A stretch of DNA of 64,000 nt, taken from Patiria miniata (taxonomy: Eukaryota > Echinodermata > Asteroidea > Valvatida > Asterinidae). Positions 1-12,389 of this stretch are shown in pieces; the stretch's first letter is position 1, and every line of letters starts with the position of its first letter. The position numbers and the translations under genes were made by a program. Under the pieces are notes generated by a model, which saw only the letters and a program-made list of their open reading frames with translations, was not told the origin of the DNA and did no database searches. The stretch lies in NCBI RefSeq assembly GCF_015706575.1, contig NW_024037076.1, positions 9,644,777-9,708,776 on the forward strand. Direction: 5' to 3'.

Positions 1-1152
1 ATTCAGAGTTACTCCACCTGACATTTAAACAGCTGAGATCTTCAAGATAAAAATGGTCCACACAAATTGGCCAGTTTTAGCTACTTTGGCCCTTAGCGCC
101 CTATACAGAGCCAGCAGGAGATTTGTTGCTACCGAATACGTGTCATTTACTGGGACACTTTTAGTCGAGAGAGAAGGAATCGATTTCCCGCCAAATTTCA
201 CACTGCCTTCGCGTGGGCACTCGCTAAGGCACACACTGGGGACAAAATGATCGAATGCTCAATCGAGGACCTTTTCAAGATTGAATGGCACCAAAACAGC
301 GGGAAAACGCCTCGGGGAGATTTGAAAACTGACAATCGTGTGGGATTGTCGATTTGTTCACTCCACGGGATTAGATTCACAGTACATGCTTACAAGACTC
401 GTTCAAGACGAAGCGTTTGTTTGAGAGTTTAGATCGTTGACTGCCGATTTAAACTTGATATGAAGACATGATCATTTGAGATAGTTCCAGCGAAATCAAA
501 CGAATGTCAGCAATGCATGTACCTTTAAACTTTAAAACTGAGAGGGAGGTAGTCATAGTTGGCTTTTGTTTCACCATCCATTTTTCTATTTTGCTTTTCT
601 TTTTCTCATCCGCCATGAATGTTTTGACAACTATGCACCTTGCATTATTATGATTACAACAAGCCGTTTACAACGACGCTGCTCTAATTGACTGGCAATG
701 TTCACAAGGAAAGCCGAACAATACTCAACGTTTCGGTCGGTATGCAATGGTCTTCTTCGAAACGAAATGTTACCGGGCGGCAATTTATCGCCAAATAAGA
801 CTTACAGGTTTGCATGGTGAACATGATCAATTATTTGGAGATTTGAGTCTCCAGATGACAAACAGAGCATACTGTTCGAAACGTCGAGTGAAACCAACTG
901 GTTCTTCTCAGAACCACACCACGCACAAATTGATATCATTCACAGTGTTACCGCAAATCTCCTAATCATTAAATAAGGCTTTGCTTCTGACAATAAACCT
1001 ACAAAATCCCAAATGCGTAAAAAGTAAGCTAGATGGAGAAGAATATGCATTTTTTAAAGGTTTGATGTCAATAACAAATAAAGTTTGTGTCAGTGCAATC
1101 TGTTGGCGCTCATATACAAAACCACACCCAAATGTTATGAACTAAAGAAGTC
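1..1152. other. Non-coding stretch with one dispersed repeat
   Basis: I see no gene here. Open frames are short (at most about 72 codons) and resemble no family I know. The only clear structure is the repeat copy at 849-965, described separately. A reverse-strand stretch at 690-735 carries GAAACGTTGAG, a one-base variant of the same repeat's core motif, but nothing else of the repeat is evident. Confidence 0.5.
849..965 (+). repeat. GAAACGTCGA-family repeat, copy 1 (hammerhead-like core)
   Basis: The copy holds CAGATGA (852-858), a hairpin with stem AACAG/CTGTT around loop AGCATA, then GAAAC and GTC (878-885). This is the order of a hammerhead ribozyme core, with one base off the CTGANGA box. 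CTC before the box and GAG after GTC could form a 3-bp stem I. Downstream lies the hairpin TGGTTCT-TCTC-AGAACCA, which recurs in the other copies. The same unit occurs at 11811, 53070 and 59139, and inverted near 52720-52810. Small hammerheads are known in Penelope-like retroelements and other eukaryotic repeats. That this is such a remnant is inference. Confidence 0.55.
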
Positions 1153-1417
1153 TATGGGCCTTATGCACGAGTCGGCCATATTGAAATGAAAGTGATGAGG
1201 TGAAATCTTCATTTTTGGAACTTGCGAAGAGAAATGAAAACAAGAAATTAATTCAAGTCTGCTTCAATGAATAATTTAAAATTTGTAATTAAACATTCCC
1301 TAGTGTTTTAATCTAGATTTAAAATAAGGCTGCATAAATAGTCTGGCGCCATCCCATTCAACAGTTAACAATTTATGAAATACGACAAAAATTGCCAACT
1401 CGTGCATAAGGCCCATA
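1153..1417. mobile_element. Short non-autonomous element with perfect 20-bp inverted ends
   Basis: The left arm at 1153-1172 reads tatgggccttatgcacgagt and the right arm at 1398-1417 is its exact reverse complement. The outer TA on each side fits a TA target duplication, as in Tc1/mariner-type MITEs. The 265-bp body has no coding frame. Its inside (about 1203-1380) is related to 28608-28829 on the opposite strand, including the shared run around CTGGCRCCATCCCATTCAACAG. The perfect ends suggest a fairly young copy, and the second copy is more diverged. Confidence 0.75.
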
Positions 1418-1936
1418 AGCACGAAATGTAATTCCGATGTACATGGGATACTATAGAGAGAACCCATCTTTGTTATACAAACTTTAAAATGTGTAAACAA
1501 TAATACAGGAGATAATAAAATGCCAATATCATTGTAAATAGAACCGATCCAGAAACCTATGCATCCCTGCAGCTATAAACACCATTGGACTGGCCCCAGC
1601 AAGACCATTATAGAAAAGATGAATTACAACCACGAGTGACTTGCAATAATTATAATAATCCGTCTGTGGTCCATTTCATTCGGAAACTCTCAGCGTGCGG
1701 AGCAAGACCTATTTCCCATGCCGCTTTCCATTAGTGATGAGCGGTCAACATCCCCTTAGATCTGTCAAAGTGCGGACATCAAGGCGAACGGTTTGCACGT
1801 TTGTTTTTTTTTTTTTTGGACCATAATGGATTTCCTGTATGGGACTCACCTTAAATTACATTAGCGCAAAAACGTGCAGAATGTGCGTGGGCTTAATCAA
1901 AACGGAGAAGGTCGGGATATTGTTATTTGCATAATA
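1418..1936. other. Non-coding stretch
   Basis: There is no gene or repeat I can name, apart from a poly-T run near 1803-1818. Confidence 0.4.
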
Positions 1937-2132
1937 GTATAGACCATTGCGGGCACGCTTTCACTACACTCACGGAGGCCCCTTGATGACGAATGCATTG
2001 TGCTAGGTATTGTATAAAACAACTGTCTCATGACAGGGTATCTGAACAACAGCTGGCATGAAGCTTTCGCCATTGAAGGGGGCCTAGCTAATTGAGCGTG
2101 CAGTGATAACGTGCTTGGAACGGTCTATACGG
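1937..2132. mobile_element. TATAGACC-ended foldback element
   Basis: The left end reads tatagaccattgcgggcac and the right end reads cttggaacggtctata. Both arms continue as imperfect inverted repeats and meet again in GGCCCC/GGGGGCC blocks. Related ends occur at 51472, 58924 and 48183, so this is a family with TATAGACC termini. It has no coding capacity. Confidence 0.6.
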
Positions 2133-4169
2133 AGGCCACCTAAAAGGTGTTTTTAGTTATTCCAAAACACTTTAGATGCACAAAATAAACACAAAAGGTG
2201 TACTCCCCACGCAACGACTACAACAGTAATCCTCAAGATGACTGCTATATAAAGTGTGAACTGACAGATCTGTTATACACGTACCCCAGTGGATATAATT
2301 GGGGAAAAAAGACTAAATACGTCTCAACAGGGCAATTTCTATAGATGAATACGTCTCCACAAGGTTATCACAAAATAGATATATGGATTTTACTCAAAAA
2401 CTAGGAATTTTCAAGGTGTGTTGATCAGGTGCAAATTGAAGTATTTTATGTAAGGGATATTGATTCCGAATTTCAGACCACGAAATTAATTCTGGTTAAA
2501 ATAGGAGCATTTTGAAACTGCTGTTTCAAACTCGTAAAACTTTAGTACACGAAAACAAAGAAATGACTCCACAAGGATACATATTCCAGTATGTAGGCAC
2601 ACACAATCATAATAACTGAGCAGGTCCTTTTTGGTCTTTTTATGGAACGGACAAGTACAATGGCTTCGCTTGCATGAAAGTCAGTCGCCACGTCGTTACC
2701 GATAACATTCCTAATAAAAAAGGCCCCAAATACTTGCCAGGACAACCCTTCCCTTCAAATGATCCATCGGTCTACACTGAGGAAATTGTCCGATTTATTT
2801 CTTAAGGCTTATAACCTGGTTTCTCCTGACTTTTCTGTTTTGGGAAAAGCTTACCAATCGAGGGTTGCATATTGAGATAATGCAATCAATTCCTCTGGAA
2901 TGTACTATCAAAAGCATATTTGTGTACATCAAGAAATAATTATTCTGAGATAATTGGATGAAACGAGGATATCAAGGAGTGCACGTCCATGGATACGAAG
3001 AGTCCAAAGGGATTTAATCAGATTCCCGGAGCTATTAACTTTGAAACCGCAAAATCCTACTACGAAAAATTGATTGAAACTTCCAAAAATAAACCCAATC
3101 TTATACATCTTCACTTTCCGCTGCGTAGGCGGGAAATTACGTTGGATGGTCTCATATTATATATAAGCGCTCCTTAGAGAAAAGGCCTCGTTCTGTTCTC
3201 AGTGGCGACTGACCGAGGACCAAAGCCAACTCACAAAGGACATAGTTATGAAACACCTGCACGGGAGCTACTTCCTCTCCTGTAACCTTAATCATCCCGG
3301 CCGTCACTCCTCCGGGACCCCAATCGATCGTAGGAAAAAAAATACTCGGCGAGCGCGCTAATGAGTTTCTTGGGAGATGCCGAATGACATCATTAGAAGA
3401 TGGGAATGAATATTTTGGCAAGGTTCGAGTGTTGCCTCCGGCCGATATGCATGTTTATATATAGCCGACGGCATCCTTCCTACAGTACTGAGCATTATCA
3501 TTCATGGGGTCTACGAAACCACGGCATCGTCTCCAATCCGGTATTTTAGGTCCTGACTTTGGGGACACCAGCTAGAAATTGGTCAATGCGCGCTCTAAGA
3601 ACATCAAATCACACATTAATGAATTCAAAGTGAACAGCACTGGCCTATCCTTTGGTTTATACATTTCAGGCTTCTCATCAATGATCCCTAGCCAAGACAT
3701 AGCCGAAACCGAAGCCTTTGACAAAGCCGATGCTTCGTAATCCTCTATAATAGGCTGGGTGAGGTGAATAGGTCCGATTGGATTGTCGTGCTCTATCAAA
3801 TTGGACCGCAGGAGGGCGTTGTTAATATTGGGGCCCGGCGCAAATTGGAACAAATCTGGTCCCTGGAACATATCCAGCTACATTGATGTAGCTGGCTGAG
3901 CGCGTCAATTGAGCATAAATCTGAGCACCAAGACTCGATGGAGATTGCTCAATGGGTCGAAACGTCGAAAAGACTTTTTTTTTGCGCGTGCGTCAACTCA
4001 GGGACCATTGTGTTTCCTTTTGGTGCTAATGTGCGGTGGTAACGCAAAATGAAAGTTATGACGAATACCATTTTTTTGGTTGGTCTAATAGAGAGCCAGT
4101 CCTCTTTGCACCTCATGTACCCACTCACTGTTAATTGTGCATTAGACTTGCTCAAGCTTCACCTTGACC
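2133..4169. other. Non-coding stretch
   Basis: No supported gene. Open frames at 3152-3421 (-) and 3572-3871 (-) are the longest, at 89 and 99 codons. Neither has recognisable motifs or splice context. The 10-mer GAAACGTCGA occurs at 3959-3968, but without the rest of the repeat seen at 849. Confidence 0.4.
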
Positions 4170-4255
4170 CAAAATTGTGACTCAGATGACTCCCAATACA
4201 ACCTTATACAAAATGTGCCTGGGACCAGCTTTACTAGACTTGCCGTATCTCGGTT
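4170..4255 (+). repeat. Dispersed repeat ending in TGGGACCAGCTTTACTA
   Basis: The stretch shares ACTCAGATGACT and the block CTGGGACCAGCTTTACTA with 16555-16640. Shorter matches to the second block lie at 50868-50905 and, reversed, at 27030-27050. The family is unknown to me. The blocks are probably one end of a transposon. Confidence 0.5.
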
Positions 4256-7200
4256 TGTTTTTTAATCAGACTCACCTTCCAGTTAGGCTGGCTTCTCTTA
4301 ACCAAATATACATATATTGCTGAAAAGAAGTACATCAACATTTTTTTTTTCACGAAGATTGTGTGAAGGGTTTCGTTGTAAACAACCTCGATTTCAGGGA
4401 TCCAAGATGCATTATTTCAGTTCAATGACAAGTACGAAGGGACTTTGGTTCATTACCGCCATCTTGCAATGGTTGATTAACGACCTCGGGAACGAGGTTG
4501 GCAGATAAAATATTACATGCGGACAGAAATGGCATCGTTAATATTTCAGGACGAAATCACGCGTGTGGCATAAAAACACACTGAGGCCGCATCCATGCGA
4601 GACTTGACTGTACAATTATTCCGAAAATGAGACAATTTCGTTGGAATGATTTATTGCGCGTGTACGTCACAAAGTCGCCAAAAATGTTGCGCATGATGTG
4701 AAGCGTCCAATAAGACGGGTCTCCAACAGCGTTTAGTCTCCACAATATTCTCATAGACATAGACTACGATAGCAAACGAAACCTTGTAAACATGATGAGA
4801 GAAACTCACGATTTTCCAAGAGATTAGACCTTGTCACAAAATGAAGTCGGGCTATCAATTTTGGCGCAAAACCCCCATAGAAATTAATGCCTGTGTATAA
4901 AGCATATGGAACATCAATAAGCATAAGCATGCTTTTGGAAGTCTTTGGGAAAACACAAGTTGGGATTTCTGCCACGACTTCCCAGATCCTACTTACAAGC
5001 TAAGAGTATAGCATCTATCACACATGTGAATCGTGTGATGAAATATACAATGCATGAATAGGAAGAGACAAAAGTCACGGAAAATATCGTTGAGCAAATT
5101 TGTAATCAAAACATGTCGGCACCATTAATACAACCTATAACACATGATGTTCCATAGTGTTAAACAACTGAAAGAGAAAAACAAATCATTATATGATGAC
5201 AAAGGCCACAAAAGTCTGAAGAAACATTCTGAGAATTTACTTCCGAAATGCGATATATCCATTTGAACAGAAAATGTGAAACAGTTGCACGGTTAGGAAA
5301 ACTTATAGCAAATACACAGCTGTTTCCTAAACTTATTTTCTCTATTTTATTCTTAAATTGTGTTCGACTATATAACAGCTGTCGAAGCTGACTTTGGGCA
5401 CCCTGAAGAGGCGGGATTTCAAAAGGTAACAACATGGCGTCATCGTGTTTTGGAAGCAAACTCTTTATTCCTTACCTGACGTTTAAATTGTACACAAAGC
5501 CAACGAGACTCCACGCAAACAAGGGAAGACGAATCTCCAAAAGCAAGCTGTCCTCAAAGTTTCTCAAACCATATGCACCGGAGACCGCACCAAATAAGCT
5601 CATGCACTTACACAACTCTGCGAGTAAACTGATTGAAATAAGTGACCTTGTAGGTTTTCGCCAAAAATAAAGTTGTTTTGACGAAATAATATTTTGATGG
5701 AATTCGATGAATGCTGGAGGAAAACAAACAAAATGTGTAGGACATGGTTCATAGCACTGCTAAACAAGGCAACAACTGTTCAGCGGGCAGCTAAGTTCCA
5801 TTACTCTTTGTCTACCTGTTGGAACCGTGGATTGTAAAACTTGTTTACGTACACACGCCTACACAAATTTTTGTGCAGTTACGTTTGTGTTCAATTGCTA
5901 GCTTTGAGCATGCAAAACAAAGAAAAGGTTAATGGAATTTGGAAACACAGAATTCAAAGCTGGATAATTTTTGTCAAAATACCCCAAGCCAAGCTTTGGA
6001 GGATAACTTTATTTAAATTACTTTATATGGGGCTTGATGTCCGTGGAAAGTCAGAGTACGAAGTGTGTGCCACGGGGCTTCTGCACTGTGGTGGATTGTT
6101 AAGTATTTTTTGGGAGTAGGCCCAACATTTAAGAGTTATATAATGTTAGAGACATACACAATTATTTGCATTATCCCAAAAGTAACCTGCCGAATTATCA
6201 CAAAGCTTACTTGGATTAAATGTCTTATTGGTAATAAACACCCCATGAAATTATTGTTCCGTCTGGCTTGCCCGTATATTAAAAAAAAAATGTAGGTGTT
6301 CTCCAACGATCAATCAACTGGTTGATGTTTGACGAAATCATGTATCGTGATCAAAAACCTGTGCATGGTTTTTCAGTATAATCATGGTGTAAGTTTAATG
6401 TTAACTGAGCTGTAAAACTAGAAACAGGTTAGGTTTTGAACGTTCTTCTTTGTATTATTACTGGTACTATTATTATTATTGGAAACAACAAAATGCTTGG
6501 AAAGCTTATCATCCTATATGGCTTTAAAGATGATCTGACTCGTCATTCTATGGCCTCCTCGGGCCCTCGGGGCATAGTGTAGCAGGTTGTGCTGTTAGTG
6601 ATGATAGATAATACACTTGGTTGTTAGTTTGTCATCTGATACACAGCCTGGTTAGTAACTCTATCTCGATGTCGATTGACCAGCATAAATTGTGCAGCAG
6701 TTTGTGGCAAAACTGGTGATGTAACCTTTCAAGTTCTGGAGCAGGACGCATGTCTTGCGCTCATAGTTGTGAAGCAAAAAGTACAAGAAGACATGGGAAA
6801 ATACAGTACTTAAATATCTGACAAGAATAAGATTTTGCATAAGCTACAACTACTTCATCAGATCATGGAGCTAGAGGGGCACCATCAAGCAAGGTTTATA
6901 CAGTCTAAACAAAAGGTGGTATATAATGAGTCATTGATGTTGTGCGACAAAAAGCCAAGATCCCTGTTAATCCCTCTTTCAATACTGTCCAGTCTATGAA
7001 TAATTCTGTGTTCTGCTGCTTCCCTGTCCATCCTTGATTTGAACTCCCTCTGTTGGAGAACATTACAATGATAATGTCAAATTGTTTCAGGTCATTCATG
7101 AACGTTTTGATTGGCTAAAAACTCCTTTTCTAACCATTTGCTCACTTGTATTCATTATAAGCCTTAACCACACCACGTAATTAGCACACACCATTCAGAT

Positions 7201-8379
7201 GAGTGAGAAGACAGCTAAACTATATGGTTTTTCCATTGTTAGCTTTAAGAAACAAAGTTCAAAGATTTGAAATGTTACCAAATAGTCTCAATATCATCAG
7301 CGTCGCAATGCAAGTGTAATAACAATGGGATGTTGGACTTGACGTAATACTGTGAAACCACACAGGATGGCAACGCCATGACCCAAAACGTAATTACAAA
7401 GACTCTCAAGACTAACTCTACGTTTCGATCACGAAAGTCTGTTCGTCTTCAAGAGAAAGACAGTCGGTACAAGGCAGTCAAAGTCCATTCCGTTGAGACG
7501 GCCCACGCATTGGGTGAGTTCAAAGCACAGCTACATAATGAAGAAGTCGAATCATATAGGACAACGCCCAGGGATGCTGCACGGTACTATTTCTGGATAT
7601 CTAATTTCTAATGAAGGTAGTAATGATGCTGTTATTGCAGGATATTAATTACCACAGGTCAGTAGGCACGGCAACGGCGGCGCTGGCTGGATGCATGGCT
7701 AGCGATGTGTGACATGACTGCGAAGGGAATCAGGTATATGCACTGTCTTCACAGCATGCAGTACATCACAATCACCTCACAGCACAGCAGGCCCAGTCTA
7801 TTCTATTTTGATTATCTGTTCTTTGGCGAGGAAATTTCGCTATGGCAATTGGAATGATCAGTCATCAAGGTAGCACTTTGTCTCTACGTTAGTATCTGAT
7901 TTTAAGGCGAGCACGATCTGCCCATTCGTGCAATATCCAAGTTGGCCAAAAAGAACCCCCAAAACACTGACATGAATTTGAAAAGACTTGGGACATTGGG
8001 GAACTTTTTTTTGCTTTAATCTTCATTAGAAAATAAGTAATAAAACAATTTGAAACAATGAAATATTTTCAACATATAACGAGCACGCTCACGGTTTAAA
8101 CATCTTCTTATACACCAATCCCATTGGGGCCGTATCTGGTAGCCATTATTCCATCCCTGAACGCCCCTCACGCGTGTGTTTTATATGGCTCTGAACTCAT
8201 CACTAAAGGGGAGTGCATTGTGAACTACAAAATAACGAGATTTTAGAGCGCCCACTAATGGTGGAAAGCGAGCCAAATAATCACAAAAAAGAGGGGCAAC
8301 TCCAATTGGTAAAGAGTGACAGTCATAGTCTGCATAATGACTTCCAACAATGCTATGTTCGAGTGTTCAATGAATTTTG
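4256..8379. other. Non-coding stretch
   Basis: No gene can be supported. Frames such as 5434-5670 (+) and 7378-7611 (+) are open for about 77 codons. They show no known domain or signal peptide, and no clear splice pair. The 14-mer gggaacgaggttgg at 4488-4501 recurs at 10300 and 37430 and is probably a transposon end. Confidence 0.4.
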
Positions 8380-8583
8380 ACATTGTGTGCCTTAAATGAC
8401 ATCAGTGCAGCAGCGCCCTCAGTTGTCAGGAAAACATGAACATTTTGAAATGTTAAAAATAAAGTGTACTTTACAAAACTTTCACTCCAACTAGGATGTC
8501 TCATAGTTTTCATACATTTTAAGAAAATGGAAAATTGCACACACAAAAGTCCCACTTAAAAATTAATGTCAGTGTCCCTTTAA
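8380..8583 (+). mobile_element. Truncated TTAA-flanked element (third copy)
   Basis: This stretch matches the right-hand ~200 bp of the elements at 37789-38370 and 42882-43474. Shared parts include the block around CAGCRCCCTCAGTTGTC, the CATACATTT block and the terminal CCCTTTAA. TTAA lies at 8580-8583. The left two thirds are absent, so this is a truncated fossil. Confidence 0.6.
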
Positions 8584-11124
8584 TATAACTTAAACTATAC
8601 GGTAATCATCTCTTGTTCCTTCATGGTTTTACATTGTTTTCATAACGATCGCTGGAGAAAATGACGGAAATGTTAAGTAATGGTGGTCGAGGAACTTAGG
8701 CCTATTCGTCAACATTACGCGGATTCTTTGACTTGGGTTTAATGTCACTAAATGCATCTCTTCGTAATATCGGGGGCGGGTTGAAGACGTTCCATCTTCG
8801 AAGAGCTTGTGTGGGCGTGAGCTATTACAAATTGCTCCATGCATCAAAAACACTTTGGTAAGTTTTAAATAAACGAAAATCTTCCCTAGCTGGTTGCAAA
8901 CACAATGTTTTCAAAAAAAGATTCATCAGCTCGCAGAGCCCCTCGTACTCCAATGTTATCATACATCCCATAAAAAGAAAAGAATGAGGAACGGCCCTGC
9001 TGATGCTGATAGCAAATCCCATCCCCTCCCATGTTTTAACCCTAATTCACGGCGGCAACCTTCTTGGAATGACCTTGGAACTTTCCAACAAGTTATTAAT
9101 ATCAACAGATTATTTCCTGAATTTTGCCTGCACAAAACCGGTTCTTCCTTGCTATTTTTCTAGCCAGAAAACCACTTCCTTTTAAGAAAACACAAGTCTG
9201 ATAAAAACTTAAATGCATGGTGGCGGCCAAACTCCATTCCATTTAACTTAAAATGTAGTGGCGACATGTATGATTACGCCCCTTCCTATTAAACACATTG
9301 AGACTTGCATTCTTGAAATAATCCAAAATTGTTAAAATCCCAACATTTGCCGAGGGGTTATCATGTTTCCAGAATTTCTTTTGGAAAAGGTAATTCTGAC
9401 AGAGGTCTGTTATGGGAGGGGGATTGCACTGCGCATGCGTGGAGTTACTTTGGAACCCGCTTATATGTTTTTGAAAGTTTTAAAACAGTATGTATGAAAA
9501 CATTTAAAAATGTTATGTAACTGTGTTCACACAGAAAATCCAGCCACAGAGGGAGACAATAAGAAAAGGCGTATATTACAAAAAAACAACAACAATTAAT
9601 TAAGGACGTAACACTTTGGGCACCAGACTACTCTGAAAACAATCTAGTTAAATTTGACTACAAAATTGCATTCAGCTGACCCTAGCTGTAGTCAGCTGGG
9701 CGCAACTTTTTCTATTCAAATCTAACTTGGTGTTTTTAGGCTACAGTATATATAGGCTACTCTGCATGCAATTTCGATGTGAACTTTGTAGAGACATGTG
9801 TTCAATAGAAAAACAAGATGGCAACTTTTCTTTTTTAGGTCTTGCATCCCAAGCAAGAGTGACTTCACGTTCATGAGTTCATTTAGACTCTTTGTTTCGA
9901 CCCTGAAAAACATCTGTCTGAGCTGAATAATACGCACACGAAGAAACAAGAATGTTGCTTTTTATTTAAACTGAAACAACTACATGCAGATGTTTACTGA
10001 ACAAACAGGGCCGCTTTACTGCGACCGTGACATTTGGAAGCTTCTGCTAACGCGACAAGTCAAGTGACTCGTCATGTTGTTTCTCCTTCTCCAGTGAGCA
10101 TGCAAATGTCAGCGTAGTACACAATGAATCCTTCTAATGTCATATCGCATAGGCGTCCTTTGACCTTCGGAGTCTGCGTATTGGATTACTCTCAATGTGC
10201 AAATACAACAAGATTCCATGGCCTGGGCATGCGCGTTACTTCAATAAAATCGCGCAAAGCATGATGGGAAACAACATGGCGCAGCACGTTCGTATCTACG
10301 GGAACGAGGTTGGTAACCCCATTCATTTTCCTTTAAGATTCACAAATGCATGCACTTCACAATAATTGTACCATGGTACCAGACTTTTCGCGTAGCTCCA
10401 ATCTGACCTGAAGCTAAAAAAAAGAAAAAAAAAGAAAGATGGCTTGACTGTTATTTTACACTTGCATGAATATACTGTTATCGGATTAATTCAAGTCTTT
10501 TTTTTTTCACGATCGAAGACGATCACATCACAACTCATACGAAGGCTATCGGTTCATATGAAGCACAACCGGACATAAAATAATGAAACTACATTGAGCA
10601 ACCTGGACGGATTTCAGTTTAGGGTCTACACGGTAGCCGACATTTGTCAAAGTATGTTGTTTATAGAAAACCAAGCAACAAACGTCGGATTTAATATCCA
10701 TCAAACATAATTATCAAGTAGAAAATATCACGACTGGTGAAAGTCTAAAAAATAAAATGTTGCTCATTGTCCCATTATAGCACTCGAGTAGGCAGCAGTT
10801 TTATGGCTACAAAAAGATAATCTGTTTTGTCAATCAAAGCTGCAATAATATAGGTGTGGGTGTTTAACTGGCTTCATTTTAGTACTAATTTCCGCACACT
10901 TTGTGCAGAATCTCCAGTCCATAAAGGTCACCCTATTCTTCTTTCCCGGTGATAACTGTTAGCAAAATTGAAGCGAAAGTGGGCGGGCGGAATTAATCAA
11001 TCAATTGTATTTTCTGCCTCACTGGGCCTAATTTAACGCCAACACGAAATGTCGATTGATAACTGAATTCCGCAGACGCACAACTAAACAGTTGTTGGCA
11101 AAATTGCAACTTTCAGGTTCGGCA
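8584..11124. other. Non-coding stretch
   Basis: There is no supported gene. I see only the gggaacgaggttgg motif at 10300-10313, and A-rich and T-rich runs near 10418 and 10498. Confidence 0.4.
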
Positions 11125-11254
11125 CACTGCAAAAACTGTAGTGTTAATTTAACACCATTCGGTATCTATATAGGACAACACCAGTAAAATGTAACACCAG
11201 ATGGTCCTATGTAGATACCAATCATTAAAATTTAACACTGCAATTTTTGCAGTG
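11125..11254. mobile_element. Near-palindromic 130-bp MITE (CACTGCAAAAA ends)
   Basis: The left end CACTGCAAAAACTG and the right end CAATTTTTGCAGTG are inverted repeats. The inner parts are also inverted: ggtatctatataggac pairs with gtcctatgtagatacc. Almost the whole element would fold into one hairpin. There is no coding frame. The superfamily is not assigned. Confidence 0.75.
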
Positions 11255-11810
11255 CATGCTTTCGCTTCAAAATGAATCCCATGAAAAATTAACGGCCATG
11301 CATATTTCATTGTTGCCTGTGTATCGTGTGTCATGAGCTGGGTGTGATTCTGCATGCTATCCGCCTGCACACAGGCACGGGCGTTTCGCCTGGTCAGCTC
11401 GACATGTCTCTGCAACACCGGGGCTCGTTAATTTCTGCGCCAGAATGGGGCACAGTGTCAGTGAGTAAATGGCATTTTAGCATTCTGCGTCATGTTGCAA
11501 CATTGCTTCTACTCAACTTGCCTAAGGCTATTGCACTGCCAACACGTCAAAAATGTTCCCGGCATAAAAAAAGATTGTCTTACGTTCGCATAGCTTGTGC
11601 GCATGACCACAACAGGCTTCGTGAACCTTTTCGTATTGATATATCGGATACATGACAAATGCGTTCTCAGGCGTTCATCACAAGCACTGCCTTGTGACGT
11701 CATTAGCCTTAGTTAACAAACCCATATAAAAAAGAGACAACGTTTCTCACGAACACACATTCAATCCAAAGGTAATGAAGACGTTTCTTCAACTAAGAGT
11801 TTACCGTCTC

Positions 11811-11960
11811 TTGAAGACAGACAGAGCATACTGTCCGAAACGTCGACTTACTTAAAACCGTTTCTTTTCAGAACAACACACGGTCACAAAAAAAAATTGA
11901 CCATGTGGTGCTACCGCAAACTTCCTATATCGACTTTCCACCATGCGAACCTTCAAGTAT
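11811..11960 (+). repeat. GAAACGTCGA-family repeat, copy 3 (hammerhead-like core)
   Basis: The order is TTGAAGA (11811-11817), a hairpin with stem GACAG/CTGTC around AGCATA, then GAAAC and GTC (11837-11844). Compared with the copy at 849, the hairpin's outer pair changes from A-T to G-C, a compensatory change. Here the conserved box differs from CTGANGA only at its first base, whereas the copy at 849 differs only at its second. The downstream hairpin is present but worn (gtttctTTTCagaac). Stem I is only about two base pairs. Confidence 0.55.
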
Positions 11961-12241
11961 TACTTAACATTTGACCCTTTGACACTAAAGCACCAACCTT
12001 GTGACCAGCAATAATTTTCACTGACCAAATAATGAAACTAAATATATTATTCGGTTGACATCAACGAAACACAGACTTGAACCAGGGACAAAGATGTTTG
12101 CTACCAATATGAGAAAAGCTGCTCGTTTCACGTCTAAAAAGGATAGTGTTGTCTACAAAAATCCCTTTAGTTAATCCCGTACCACTTATGGCAAAACGCC
12201 GAGGCCCTAGCCACAAAATATCAAATTCGGACACATCTTTT

Positions 12242-12389
12242 TATGAAATTTGAATATGAAATTTGAATATGAAATTTGAATATGAAATTTGAACATGAAA
12301 TTTGAACATGAAATTTGAATATGAAATTTGAATATGAAATTTGAATATGAAATTTGAATATGAAATTTGAATATGAAATTTGAATATGG
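12242..12389. repeat. 13-bp tandem repeat, about 11 copies
   Basis: The unit is tatgaaatttgaa, repeated about 11 times with rare A-to-C changes (two units read catgaaatttgaa). The period of 13 is not a multiple of three, so any open frame repeats every 39 bases. The frames on the minus strand are open only because the unit lacks stops in them. I do not regard it as coding. Confidence 0.9.

Noticed and set aside
3959-3968. GAAACGTCGA motif as another hammerhead-like copy
   Set aside because: The 10-mer is present, but the AGCATA hairpin, the CTGANGA-like box and the downstream hairpin are absent.
7378-7611. Open frame of 77 codons (+), charged N-terminal part
   Set aside because: The composition is more protein-like than most, but there is no recognisable domain, and no acceptor or donor that would place it in a gene.
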